From assembly GCA_963699495.1 (NCBI GenBank), contig CAVOUB010000007.1:62001-126000 (forward strand): DNA of 64,000 nucleotides, written 5' to 3'. Within the stretch, counting starts at the first letter, position 1; every line of letters begins with the position of its first letter. A program made the translations under genes and the position numbers. Positions 33,029 through 42,433 of this stretch are shown piece after piece. A model generated the notes under the pieces. That model saw only the letters and a list, made by a program, of their open reading frames with translations, made no database searches and had not been told where the DNA came from. The DNA comes from JAIBJN01 sp963699495 (GTDB taxonomy: Bacteria; Actinomycetota; Thermoleophilia; Gaiellales; Gaiellaceae).

Positions 33029-35152
33029 ATGCCCGTCCTGCTGGGCGCCGAGGAAACGCGCGAGACCTTCGCCGGCCTCGAGACCTGGCAGATCGTCCTG
33101 TGGTACTGCCTGATCGCGCTTTCCGTGGCGATCTTCCTCTTCGGAGTCACGCGTCTCGTCCTCAAGTACCGCCGCGGGCGCACGAAAGCACCGGTCGGGA
33201 ATGTCCTCGGGCGCACCGTCCGCACGACCAGGATCGTCGTCACGCACGCGTGGATCCGGCGGCGCGACCCGTTCTCCGGCCTCGGGCACCTGCTCGTCTT
33301 CTACGGCTTCATGGTCCTCCTCGCGGGAACGGCGATCCTCGCGTTCCAGGACGACTTCGCCGAGCCGGTACTCGGCTTCGACTTCTGGCAGGGCTGGTTC
33401 TACCTCGGCTATTCGCTCTTCCTGGACGTCTTCGGCTTCGCGCTCGTCGTCGGCCTCACAGTGCTCGCGGTCAAGCGCGGGATCCTGAAGCCCTTCCGGC
33501 TCTCGTACTGGCGCCCGGCCGAGCCCGTAGCGTCGCTCGCCCGGGAACCCAGGATCTACCGGATCGGCGACTGGGTCTTCGTCGGAAGCCTCTTCTACCT
33601 GGCGCTGACGGGCTTCCTGCTCGAGGCCTTCCGCATCGCCGCCGACGATCCGTCCTTCGAGAAGTGGTCGCCGATCGGCTGGCTCGTCGGGCAGACGTTC
33701 ATCGCGCTCGGCTTCGACGACGGCGCCGCCGAGACGGCCCGGTCGGTGACCTGGTGGTTCCACGGCGTGTTCGCGCTCTTCTGGGTCTCGTCGATCCCCT
33801 TCACGAAGGCGGTACACATGCTCGCAGGGCCTGTGGGGGTGGCCGTGAAGGACGACCGTGCCGGCGCCGCCCTCCCCCCGCTCCCGGCGGACGCCAAGCC
33901 GGAGGAGGTGGGCTACGCGACCATCGACGCGCTCGCCCCCAAGCACCTCCTCGATCTCGACGCGTGCACGAAGTGCGGCAAGTGCCACGCCGCCTGTCCG
34001 GCGACCGCGAGCGGCTACCCGCTCTCGCCGCGGGACCTCGTCCTCGACCTGCGCGAGGTGGCCGAGGGGTCGATGGGCAACCGGGCGGCGCTCGGCATCC
34101 CGCCGCGCTTCCCGGAGCACGCCGACATCCTCGGCACGGCCATCAAGCCGGAGACGCTGTGGTCGTGCATGCAGTGCATGGCGTGCGTCGAGATCTGCCC
34201 GGTCGGCATCGAGCACGTGCCGATCATCAACCAGATGCGGCGAGCGCTCGTCGAGCGGGGCGAGATGGACGGCCAGCTCCAGCAGACCCTGGAGACGATC
34301 TACACGTCGGGCAACTCCTTCGGCGAGGCCAAGCGCAAGCGCGGCCGCTGGGCGAAGGATCTCGACTTCACGGTCAAGGACGCGCGCAAGGAGCGCGCCG
34401 AGATCCTCTGGTTCGTCGGCGACTACGCCTCCTTCGACCCGCGGAACCAGCGGATCAGCCAGGCGCTCGCGCGGGTCCTGCGCCACGCCGGCGTCGACTT
34501 CGGGATCCTCTACGACGGCGAGCGCACCGCCGGGAACGACGTCAGGCGGGCGGGCGAGGAGGGTCTCTGGTCGTCGCTCGCCGAGGAGAACGTGGAGACG
34601 CTCTCCGGCTGCAGGTTCGACCGCATCCTCACGTCCGACCCGCACACGTTCAACACGCTGAAGAACGAGTACCCGCAGCTGGGCGGGAACTGGACGGTCG
34701 TGCACCACTCGCAGCTCCTCCTGGAGCTGCTCGTGGCCGGGCGCCTGCGGCCGCGCAAGGGGCTCGGCTACCGCGTCACCTACCACGACCCCTGCACGCT
34801 CGGCCGCTACAACGGCGTGTACGACGAGCCGCGCGAGGTGATCACCTCGCTCGGCTGTGAGCTCGTGGAGATGCCGCGGAACCGGGACAACTCCTTCTGC
34901 TGCGGCGCCGGCGGCGGGCGCATCTGGATGAAGGAGCTCAAGTCCGAGGACGCGCAGCGCCCGAGCGAGAACCGCATCGACGAAGCCGTCGGGCTCGCGG
35001 CGATCGACTACTTCGTCGTCGCCTGCCCGAAGGACGTGACCATGTACGAGGACGCGATCAAGACATCCGGCCACCAGGGCGAGATCGAGCTGCGAGAGGT
35101 GTCGGAGCTCGTGCTCGAGTCGCTCGGGCTCAACGGAAAGGAGAGCTCGTGA
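33029..35152 (+). CDS. ETF:menaquinone oxidoreductase-like membrane Fe-S protein (EMO/FadF-type)
   Basis: 707 residues. The N-terminal ~280 residues hold about six spans, with His residues suited to haem b binding (HAWIRRRD, HLLVFYG, WWFHGVF, KAVHM), as in NarI-like domains. Then come two 4Fe-4S clusters (CTKCGKCHAACP, CMQCMACVEICPVG) and two CCG domains, the second SFCCGAGGGR. This is the plan of ETF:menaquinone oxidoreductases known from fatty acid-oxidising anaerobes and of FadF in Firmicutes and Actinobacteria. Located just after tmd-etfBA, it most likely passes ETF electrons to menaquinone. Its stop overlaps the GTG of the next gene. No ETF-QO of the mitochondrial type is in the window. 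Confidence 0.85.
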   Translation: MPVLLGAEETRETFAGLETWQIVLWYCLIALSVAIFLFGVTRLVLKYRRGRTKAPVGNVLGRTVRTTRIVVTHAWIRRRDPFSGLGHLLVFYGFMVLLAGTAILAFQDDFAEPVLGFDFWQGWFYLGYSLFLDVFGFALVVGLTVLAVKRGILKPFRLSYWRPAEPVASLAREPRIYRIGDWVFVGSLFYLALTGFLLEAFRIAADDPSFEKWSPIGWLVGQTFIALGFDDGAAETARSVTWWFHGVFALFWVSSIPFTKAVHMLAGPVGVAVKDDRAGAALPPLPADAKPEEVGYATIDALAPKHLLDLDACTKCGKCHAACPATASGYPLSPRDLVLDLREVAEGSMGNRAALGIPPRFPEHADILGTAIKPETLWSCMQCMACVEICPVGIEHVPIINQMRRALVERGEMDGQLQQTLETIYTSGNSFGEAKRKRGRWAKDLDFTVKDARKERAEILWFVGDYASFDPRNQRISQALARVLRHAGVDFGILYDGERTAGNDVRRAGEEGLWSSLAEENVETLSGCRFDRILTSDPHTFNTLKNEYPQLGGNWTVVHHSQLLLELLVAGRLRPRKGLGYRVTYHDPCTLGRYNGVYDEPREVITSLGCELVEMPRNRDNSFCCGAGGGRIWMKELKSEDAQRPSENRIDEAVGLAAIDYFVVACPKDVTMYEDAIKTSGHQGEIELREVSELVLESLGLNGKESS

Positions 35153-36258
35153 GCAAGGAGACCGCCTTCTACCCGCGCCTGCAGGCGCTGACCGACGAGT
35201 GGATGGACCTCTTCGGCTACTGGGCGCCGACCGTCGTCACCGACACCGCGGAGGAGTATCGCGCCGTCCGCGAGACGGCCGGCCTGATGGACTTCACCAT
35301 GCTGCGCAAGGTCGACCTCGACGGGCCGGGCGCGCTCGAGCTCGTCAACTCGATGGTGACACGGGACGTCTCCAAGCTCACGCCCGGCCACATCGCCTAC
35401 GGCGCGCTCGTGGACGAGGACGGGAAGATGGTCGACGACTGCACGACGATGATGCGGGCCCACGACCACGTCCGCTTCTGCGGTGCGAACGACCGCGACT
35501 TCGAGCTCTTCAGCGCCGCCGCGGCGGGCTCGGACATCCAGGTGCGCGAGCACACGGACGCGACGCCGCATCTCTGCCTTCAGGGGCCCCGCAGCCGCGA
35601 GATCCTCCAGGGCCTGACGAGCTCCGACCTCTCGAACGCCGCCTTCCCGTACTACACCTTCCGCGAGGACGTCGAGATCGCCGGCATCCCCGTCTTCATG
35701 ACGCGCCTCGGCTACACGGCCGAGCTCGGGTACGAGCTCTGGGTCGACCGCGACCGCGCCTTCGAGCTCTGGGACGCCCTGCTCGCGGCGGGCGAGCCGC
35801 AGGGGATGAAGCTGATCGGCATGATCGCGCTCGACCTCTTCCGCATCGAGGGCGGCTTCATCATCGGCGGCATCGAGTACGACCCGACCGTCTCGCCGTA
35901 CGAGTGCGGCCTCGGCTGGTCGATCGACCTGGCCAAGGGCGAGTTCCAGGGGAGGCAGGCGCTCGCGCGGGACGAGAAGACGACCCAGCTCCGCCTGACG
36001 AGCGTCGTCCTCGAGAGCGGCGGCGACGAGGCGAGCGGCGCGCCGCTCTGGGTCGGCGACGAGGAGGTCGGGCTCGTCACGCAGGCGATCGTCTCCCCCT
36101 TCCTGGGCGGGCGGACGCTCGGCCTCGCCAAGATCCGCAAGGACCTGAAGCAGCCTGGGCAGAACGTCGTGGCGCAGGTCGGCGACCAGCAGGTGGCCGG
36201 GGAGATCGTCAACCACCCCGTCTACGACAAGGAGCGAAAGCGGGCGAAGGAGAGCTAG
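35149..36258 (+). CDS. GcvT-like tetrahydrofolate-dependent methyltransferase, copy 2
   Basis: 369 residues. GcvT fold with TMLRKVDLDGPGALEL, LQGPRSREILQGL, TRLGYTAELGYELW and YECGLGWSIDLAKG. It is closer to stand-alone DmdA and dimethylglycine dehydrogenase C-terminal domains than to glycine-cleavage T protein, on the basis of the missing GCV partners. GTG start overlaps the EMO stop, so it is the last gene of the tmd operon. It could combine formaldehyde from TMADH with tetrahydrofolate, as the GcvT-like domain does in TMAO demethylase, or demethylate dimethylamine-derived substrates. Only about half of residues look shared with copy 1, so it is not a recent duplicate. Confidence 0.8.
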   Translation: MSKETAFYPRLQALTDEWMDLFGYWAPTVVTDTAEEYRAVRETAGLMDFTMLRKVDLDGPGALELVNSMVTRDVSKLTPGHIAYGALVDEDGKMVDDCTTMMRAHDHVRFCGANDRDFELFSAAAAGSDIQVREHTDATPHLCLQGPRSREILQGLTSSDLSNAAFPYYTFREDVEIAGIPVFMTRLGYTAELGYELWVDRDRAFELWDALLAAGEPQGMKLIGMIALDLFRIEGGFIIGGIEYDPTVSPYECGLGWSIDLAKGEFQGRQALARDEKTTQLRLTSVVLESGGDEASGAPLWVGDEEVGLVTQAIVSPFLGGRTLGLAKIRKDLKQPGQNVVAQVGDQQVAGEIVNHPVYDKERKRAKES

Positions 36259-36267
36259 CGTCGCGAC

Positions 36268-36316
36268 TTGACAAACACGCCTTCTTTTAGTCAAATGACT
36301 AAGTCAAATGGCTAAG
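36268..36316 (+). promoter_or_regulatory. Promoter with tandem AT-rich operators before the SBP56 gene
   Basis: TTGACA (36268-36273), 17-base spacer, TCAAAT (36291-36296). The perfect inverted repeat TTAGTCA-AA-TGACTAA (36287-36302) overlaps the -10 and is followed directly by an imperfect second copy, GTCAAATGGCTAAG (36303-36316). The block is strikingly AT-rich for this genome. It is a good candidate site for the TetR regulator encoded in the same operon. Confidence 0.65.
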
Positions 36317-36339
36317 TCTCTCGACTAAGGAAGTGCAGA

Positions 36340-37661
36340 ATGCGCGAAGCACAGTCCTTCCACGCCTCCCCGGCCGATGCCCAGAAGGCCCCGCCGGAGG
36401 AGTTCGTCTACGTCGCCTGCCTGCACGAGGGCACCGGCGTGGACGCGCCGGACTTCCTCGCCGTGGTCGACGTCGAGGAAGGCAGGATCGTCCACGAGAC
36501 GCCCATGCCCAACGTGGGCGACGAGCTCCACCACTACGGCTGGAACCGCTGCTCGTCCGCGTGCCACGGCCCCGACCGCTCGCACCTGATCGTGCCGGGC
36601 TTCCGCTCGTCCCGCGTGCACATCGTCAACGTCGAGGACGACCCGCGCAGGCCGACGATCGAGAAGGTGATCGAGCCCGAGGAGATCGTCGCGAAGACCG
36701 GTCTCACGCGACCGCACACGGTGCACTGCATGCCCGGCGACAACGTCGTCATCTCCATGCTCGGCGACGCCGACGGCAACGCGACCTGCGGCTTCGCGGT
36801 GCTCGACGCGAAGACGTTCGAGGTCAAGGGACGGTGGGAGAACGGCGGCCCGCACCCGTCGATGAACTACGACTTCTGGTACCAGCCGCGCAAGAACGTG
36901 CTCGTCTCATCCGAGTTCGGCGAGCCGAACGCGTACGAGAAGGGCTTCGACCTCGAGGACGTGGGCGCGGGCGACGTACGGTCAGCGGATGCACTTCTGG
37001 AACCTCGAGGAGCGCACGCTCGAGCAGACCATCGACCTCGGCGAGCAGGGCCTCGTCCCGCTCGAGATCCGCTGGCTGCACGATCCCGAGGCGGAGGAGG
37101 GCTTCATCGGCGCCGCGCTCTCGAGCTCGATCTGGCGCTTCCACCGCTCGAACGGCTCCTGGTCGGCGGAGCCCGTGATCACGACCGAAGGCGTCGAGCT
37201 GGAGGGCTGGCCCTTCCCGGTGCCGGCGCTCATCACCGACCTCGTGCTCTCGATGGACGACAAGGCGCTCTACTTCTCCAACTGGCTGCACGGCGACCTG
37301 CGCCGCTACGACGTCTCCGACCCGGCGAACCCGAAGCTGACCGGACGGCTCTGGCTCGGCGGCGTGCTCGGCACACCCGAGCGACGCGGGTCGCGACCTG
37401 AACGGCGGGCCGCAGATGCTGCAGCTCTCGCTCGACGGGCAGGCGCCTCTACGTCACCAACTCGCTCTACTCGACCTGGGACAACCAGTTCTATCCCGAG
37501 CTGCGCTCGTGGCTCCTCAAGGTCGACATCGGCGAGGACGGCTCCATGGCAGGTCGACCGCGACTTCTTCGTCGACTTCGCACGACCGCCCCGGCGGGCC
37601 GGCGCGGGCGCACGAGGTGCGGCTCCAGGGCGGCGACTGCACGACGGAGATCTTCCAGTGA
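36340..37661 (+). CDS. Selenium-binding protein SBP56 / methanethiol oxidase family, five frameshifts
   Basis: About 438 residues after discounting five single extra bases (near 36976, 37378, 37445, 37546 and 37583). The corrected protein reads through as an SBP56 beta-propeller: HHYGWNRCSSACHG near residue 68, TRPHTVHCMPGDN, NYDFWYQPRKNVLVSSEFGEP and the C-terminal HDRPGGPARAHEVRLQGGD. In methanethiol oxidases these His and Cys residues bind copper, and the enzyme turns methanethiol into formaldehyde, sulfide and peroxide. Formaldehyde production would fit the C1 theme. The clustered breaks look like sequencing error rather than decay. Confidence 0.7.
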
Positions 37662-37769
37662 TCCTCGCGCACCACATGGGCGAGCAGGCCTCTGCTCGGC
37701 TCGCTCGCCGCAGGCGGGACGACGGTCGCGACCGGCCTGGTGCTCTTCGGACGGGCAAAGCTCGACTGA
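37658..37769 (+). CDS. Small single-span membrane peptide, about 36 aa, one frameshift
   Basis: GTG at 37658 overlaps the SBP56 stop (GTGA). With one extra base discounted near 37690, the frame gives ILAHHMGEQ then a glycine/alanine/leucine-rich span (LGSLAAGGTTVATGLVLFG) ending RAKLD before TGA 37767-37769. No family recognised. The overlap and hydrophobic span are the only support. Confidence 0.4.
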
Positions 37770-37773
37770 GCTC

Positions 37774-38368
37774 GTGCGGTGGCTGCAGACGCAGGTAGCC
37801 AGCGCTCGGCCGCGGAGGAGGCGTCTCCTCGACGCGGCCGAGCGCCTGCTCGTCGAGCGTCGGCTACGCGGGGATCACGACCCGGCAGCGTCGCGGCCGA
37901 AGCCGGGCGTCAACCACGGCCTCGTGCACTACTACTTCGGGTCGGTCGAGAACCTGCTCGTGCGCGTGCTCGAGCGCTTCACCGAGCGGCTGATCGCGCG
38001 GCAGCGGGCGATGTACGCCGACCCGGAGCTGCCCTTCGCCGAGAAGTGGCGGACGGCGATGCGCTACCTCGACGCGGACCGCGAGTACCAGAAGGTCTGG
38101 TTGGAGCTGCAGGCGCTCGCCTGGAACCGGCCGGAGCTGCGCGACGCGTCGGCTCGGGTAAACGCACGAGTGGCGCGCCGTCCTCACCGAGGCGTTGGCC
38201 GAGCCGCGGGAGCGCTACGGGATTCGCGATCCCGCTGGACGCGCTCGTCACGCTCGTCGATCACCTTCAACGAGGGGATCATCCTCGAGCGGCTCTCCGG
38301 ACGTCGAGGCCGGCCACCGCGAGCTGCTGGACTGGATCGACGGCTGGCTGGCGGAGGCCGAGGCATGA
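37774..38368 (+). CDS. TetR-family transcriptional regulator, about seven frameshifts
   Basis: About 195 residues after discounting roughly seven single extra bases. Corrected, the N terminus is a TetR helix-turn-helix: LLDAAERLLVERGYAGITTRQVAAEAGVNHGLVHYYFGS, split here by three breaks near 37861-37912. The C-terminal ligand domain (LLVRVLERFTERLIARQRAMY to the TGA at 38366) carries four more. Start uncertain: GTG 37774 needs the fewest breaks, GTG 37779 is possible. The TGA overlaps the ATG of the next gene. It probably binds the tandem operator at 36287-36316. Confidence 0.65.
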
Positions 38369-40507
38369 CCGCGGTCGCGGGCACGGCGAGCGAGCAGACC
38401 CGCGCCCGCTACCCGGACGAGGAGGGCTACGTCGAGCGCGACGGCGTGCGGGTCTTCTACGAGGTCTACGGGCAGGGCGAGCCGACGATCCTGCTCCTGC
38501 CGACGTGGACGATCGTCCACTCGCGCCACTGGAAGCTGCAGATCCCGTACCTCGCGCGCCACTTCGCGGGTGATCACGTTCGACGGCGCGCGGCAACGGG
38601 ACGCTCGGACCGGCCGCCGAGCCCCGAGGCGTACGACGAGCGACGAGTTCGCGGCGGACGCGCTCGCGGTGCTCGACGCGACCGGCACCGAGCGGGCGGT
38701 AATCGTCGCGCTTCTCGCTCGGCGCGCAGCGGGCCTGCTCCTGCGCGCGCCGAGCAGCCCGGAGCGCGTCGCCGGCGCCGTCTTCATCGGGGCGGCGCTC
38801 CCGCTCGGCGGCCTCGACGACGACCGGGCGGTTATCTCGCGCTTCGACGAGGAGCTCGAGACCGACGAGGGCTGGGCGAAGTACAACAGCCACTACTGGC
38901 TCCGCGACTATCGAAGGGTTCCTGGAGTTCTTCTTCTCGCAGTGCTTCACGGAGCCGCACTCGACGAAGCAGATCGAGGACTGCGTCGGCTGGGGCTTGG
39001 ACACAGACGCCGAGACACTTCTGGCGTGCGAGGGGGGCATGGGCCTCGAGTCGCGCGAGAAGGTGCTGGAGCTCTGCGCGCGGGTGCGCTGCCCGGTGCT
39101 CGTCGTCCACGGGGACGAGGACCGCGATCCGCCCGCACGCCCACGGCCGCCGAGCTGGCGCGAGCGTACCGGCGGCCGGCTCGTCACGCTCGAGGGCTCC
39201 GGCCACATCCCGCACGCCCGCGACCCGGTCAAGGTCAACCTGCTGATCCGCGACTTCGCCGGCCTCGCGCCGGAGCCTCGCCGCTGGACGCGGGCCGCAG
39301 CCGCGCGCAAGCGCGCGCTCTTCGTCTGCTCGCCGATCGGGCTCGGCCACGCCCAGCGCGACGTGGCCATCGCCCGCGAGCTGCGGCAGGCCGTCCCCGA
39401 CCTGGAGATCGACTGGCTGGCCCAGCACCCGGTGACCGCGGTGCTCGAGGCCGAGGGCGAGCGCGTCCACCCGATGAGCGCCGAGCTGGCGAACGAGTCG
39501 CGCCACATCGAGTCCGAGTCGGCCGAGCACGACCTCCACTGCTTCCAGGCGTGGCGGCGGATGGACGAGATCCTGCTCGCGAACTTCATGGTCTTCCACG
39601 ACGTCGTCCGCGAGGAGAGCTACGACCTCTGGATCGGGGACGAGGCCTGGGAGCTCGACTACTACCTGCACGAGAACCCCGAGGAGAAGCGCGCCGCCTA
39701 CGTCTGGCTGACCGACTTCGTCGGCTGGCTGCCGATGCCCGACGGCGGCGAGCGCGAGGCGTTCCTGACGGCCGACTACAACGCCGAGATGATCGAGCAC
39801 ATCGCCCGCTTCCCGCGCGTGCGCGACCGGGCGCTCTACGTCGGCAACCCGGACGACGTCGTCGGCGAGCTCGTTCGGGCCCGACCTGCCGCTCATCCGC
39901 GACTGGACGGAGCAGCACTTCGACTTCGCCGGCTACGTCTCCGGCTTCGACCCGGCCGCGTTCGCCGACCGCGAGAAGCTGCGCGCCGAGCTCGGCTACC
40001 GCGCCCGGCGAGCAGGTCTGCATCGTCACGGTCGGCGGCTCGGCGTCGGCGGGCACCTGCTCCGGCGGGTCGTCGACGCGTTCCCGGAGGCGAAGGAGCT
40101 CGTGCCCGAGCTGCGCATGGTCGTCGTCGCCGGGCCGCGGATCGACCCGGCCGCGTTCCCCGAGGCCGACGGGCTCGAGGCGCACGCCTACGTGCACAAC
40201 CTCTACCGCCACCTGGCCGCCTGCGACCTCGCGGTCGTCCAGGGCGGGCTGACGACGGCGATGGAGCTGACCGCCAACCGGCGGCCGTTCCTCTACTTCC
40301 CGCTCCGCCACCACTTCGAGCAGAACTTCCACGTCCGCCACCGGCTCGAGCGCTACGGCGCCGGGCGGGCGATGGACTTCGAGACGGCGACGCCCGGCGG
40401 CGATCGCGCAGGCGATCGCCGAGGAGATCGGGCGCGACGTCGACTACCTGCCGGTGGAGACCGACGGCGCGGCCAGGGCGGCGGCCCGGATCGCGGAGCT
40501 CCTCTGA
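38365..40507 (+). CDS. Alpha/beta-hydrolase fused to MurG/UGT-like glycosyltransferase, several frameshifts
   Basis: About 710 residues if extra bases are discounted. Residues ~1-300: alpha/beta hydrolase (YVERDGVRVFYEVYGQGEPTILLLPTW; the usual GxSxG elbow lies in a region broken near 38712; closing His in GSGHIPHARDP). From ~39300 one uninterrupted frame runs through a linker (APEPRRWTRAAAARKRALF) into a GT-B domain starting CSPIGLGHAQRDVAIARELR; it ends with VVQGGLTTAMELTANRRPFLYFP, the nucleotide-sugar site of MurG/UGT enzymes. No start codon or ribosome site was seen at the junction, so the fusion appears real. TGA 40505-40507 overlaps the next ATG. Role unknown; possibly modification of a hydrophobic acceptor. 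Confidence 0.6.
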
Positions 40508-40859
40508 TGACTCCCGACGAAGACGCCATCGTCCGCTGCGTTCTCGACTACTTCGAGGGGTGGTTCGACGCGGACCCGGAGCGCATGCGACGCGCGCTCC
40601 ATCCCGACCTGGCCAAGCGGTCGCCTCGAGGGCGAGGCGCTCGACCAGGTGACCGCCCGGGAGATGATCGAGGCGACGGCGGCGGGCTCCGGCAGTCGAG
40701 CGTGACCCCGAGACGCGGCGCATCGACGTCCGCGTCGTCGACATCTACGGCGACATCGCGGCTGTCGTCGTCGACTCGAACGTCTACCGCGAGTACCTCC
40801 ATCTCGTCCGGACAGAGGCCGGCTGGAAGATCGTGAACGCCCTCTGGGACTACACCTAG
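40507..40859 (+). CDS. NTF2/SnoaL-like protein (lumazine-binding-like), two frameshifts
   Basis: About 116 residues after discounting two extra bases (near 40622 and 40690-40703). The N terminus TPDEDAIVRCVLDYFEGWFDADPERMRRALHPDLAKR and the corrected C terminus IYGDIAAVVVDSNVYREYLHLVRTEAGWKIVNALW follow the cone-shaped NTF2-like fold used by SnoaL and the putative lumazine-binding family. ATG overlaps the TGA of the fusion gene. Its TAG overlaps the convergent YbhB gene by three bases. A substrate cannot be named. Confidence 0.6.
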
Positions 40860-41438
40860 CGCGACGGGCGGGAGTACGGCGCGGCGAGGGACGCCTCGGC
40901 GAGGATGTGCCCAGCCGTCGCCTCGCGCAGCTCGTCGGCGCTCGCACCCGGCTCGAGGGTCGTCGCCTCGTCGAGCGCGAGGAGCGTGAAGACGTACTCG
41001 TGCGTCTCCCCACCGGGCGGGCACGGCCCGCCGTAGCCGGCCGTGCCGAAGTCGTTCGCCCCCTGCCGCAGACGCCGGTGGACCGGCCACGCTGCCGCCC
41101 TCGGGAACTCCCTCCGGAAGGCCGGTCTGGGCGGGATCGAGGCCGTAGACGAGCCAGTGCACGAACGTGCCTCCGGGCGCGTCGGGATCCTCCATGATCA
41201 GTGCGAGACCTGCGCTCTGCTCCGGAACGCCCTCCCACGCGAGCGCGGGCGAGACGTTCTCGCCGTCGCACGTGTAGCGCGGCGCAATGGGCTGCCCCGC
41301 GGCAACGCCGCTCTCCGCGAAGGTGAAACCGGGCGCGGAGGGGCCGGTCGCAATCGGCTCGGCAGGGTCCTCACCTCCACCGCAGGCGGTGGAGAGAACG
41401 ACGAGGCCGACCACGCCGGCTCGCACGAACCGGCACAT
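40856..41438 (-). CDS. YbhB/YbcL (PEBP-family) lipoprotein, one frameshift
   Basis: About 193 residues after discounting one extra base near 41082. Lipoprotein signal with lipobox LSTAC followed by GGGEDP. PEBP fold: PRYTCDGENVSPALAWEGVP, LALIMEDPDAPGGTFVHWLVYGLDP, then (new frame) RQGANDFGTAGYGGPCPPGGETHEY. These are the conserved DPDAP and GYxGPxPP/H motifs. Bacterial members are often secreted or periplasmic with no settled role. Follows the alcohol dehydrogenase gene by nine bases. Confidence 0.75.
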
Positions 41439-41447
41439 GGCCGGACC

Positions 41448-42429
41448 CTAGCCGGAAACGGTGAGCACGGCAGCGCCGCGGACGGCGCCGGCCCGCAAGC
41501 TCGCGAGCGCCTCGTTTGCCTGCGCGAGCCGGAAGCGCTCCACCACGGTCCGAACGGGCACGCGCGGCGCGAGCGCCAGGAACTCCTCCCCGTCGCGCCG
41601 CGTGAGGTTGGCCACCGAGCGGACGACCCGCTCGCCCCAGAGGAGCTCGTACGGGAAGGAGGGGATGTCGCTCATGTGGATCCCGGCGCAGACGACGGAG
41701 CCGCCCTTGGCCACGGCGGCGAGAGCGGCCGGGACGAGCTCGCCCACCGGGGCGAAGATGATCGCCGCGTCGAGCTCCTCCGGCGGTCGCGAGGACGAGT
41801 CGCCGGCCCACTCGGCGCCGAGCTCGCGGGCGAACGCCTGGGCCTCCTCGTCACCGGGCCGCGTGAAGGCGAAGACGCGGCGGCCCTCGTGGCGCGCGAC
41901 CTGGGCGACGATGTGGGCGCTCGCGCCGAAGCCGTACAGCCCGAGCCGCTCGGCGTCGCCGGCGAGGCGCAGGGAGCGGTAGCCGATCAGCCCGGCGCAG
42001 AGGAGCGGTGCCGCCTGGAGGTCGTCGTACGCCTCGGGCACCGGGAAGCAGAAGCGCTCGTCGGCAGCCGTGAGCTCGGCGTAGCCGCCGTCGAGGTCGT
42101 AGCCGGTGAAGAGCGCCCGGTCGCAGAGGTTCTCCCGCCCGCTCAGGCAGTAGCGGCATTCGCCGCACGTCCAGCCGAGCCAGGGGATGCCGACGCGCTC
42201 GCCCGCGCCGAACCGCTCGCCGCCTTTGACGACGCGGCCGACGATCTGGTGGCCGGGGACGAGCGGGAGCTTCGGGTCGGGCAGCTCGCCGTCGACGACG
42301 TGGAGGTCGGTGCGGCAGACGCCGCAGGCGTCGACGGCGACGAGCGACCTGGCCCGGTCCCGGCTCGGGCTCCGGAAGCTCGACCTCCCGGAGAGGGGTC
42401 CCCGGCGAGTCGAGCACCATCGCCCTCAT
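41448..42429 (-). CDS. Zinc-dependent alcohol dehydrogenase, one frameshift near 42350
   Basis: About 326 residues after discounting one extra base near 42350. The corrected N-terminal half shows CGVCRTDLHVVDGELP and GHQIVGRV (catalytic zinc ligands) and the four-cysteine structural zinc loop CGECRYCLSGRENLC; the cofactor domain has LYGFGASAHIVAQVA. This is the AdhA/AdhP-like MDR subgroup. It follows the aminotransferase by four bases on the same strand, so it is probably in the polyamine operon and may reduce or oxidise amino aldehydes or alcohols. Start ATG 42429; an ATG at 42421 is possible. Confidence 0.75.
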
Positions 42430-42433
42430 CGTC

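Noticed and set aside
38300..39589. Long minus-strand frames opposite the hydrolase-glycosyltransferase gene
   Set aside because: Low-complexity Ser/Arg-rich sequence with no domain; the + strand has clear hydrolase and glycosyltransferase motifs.
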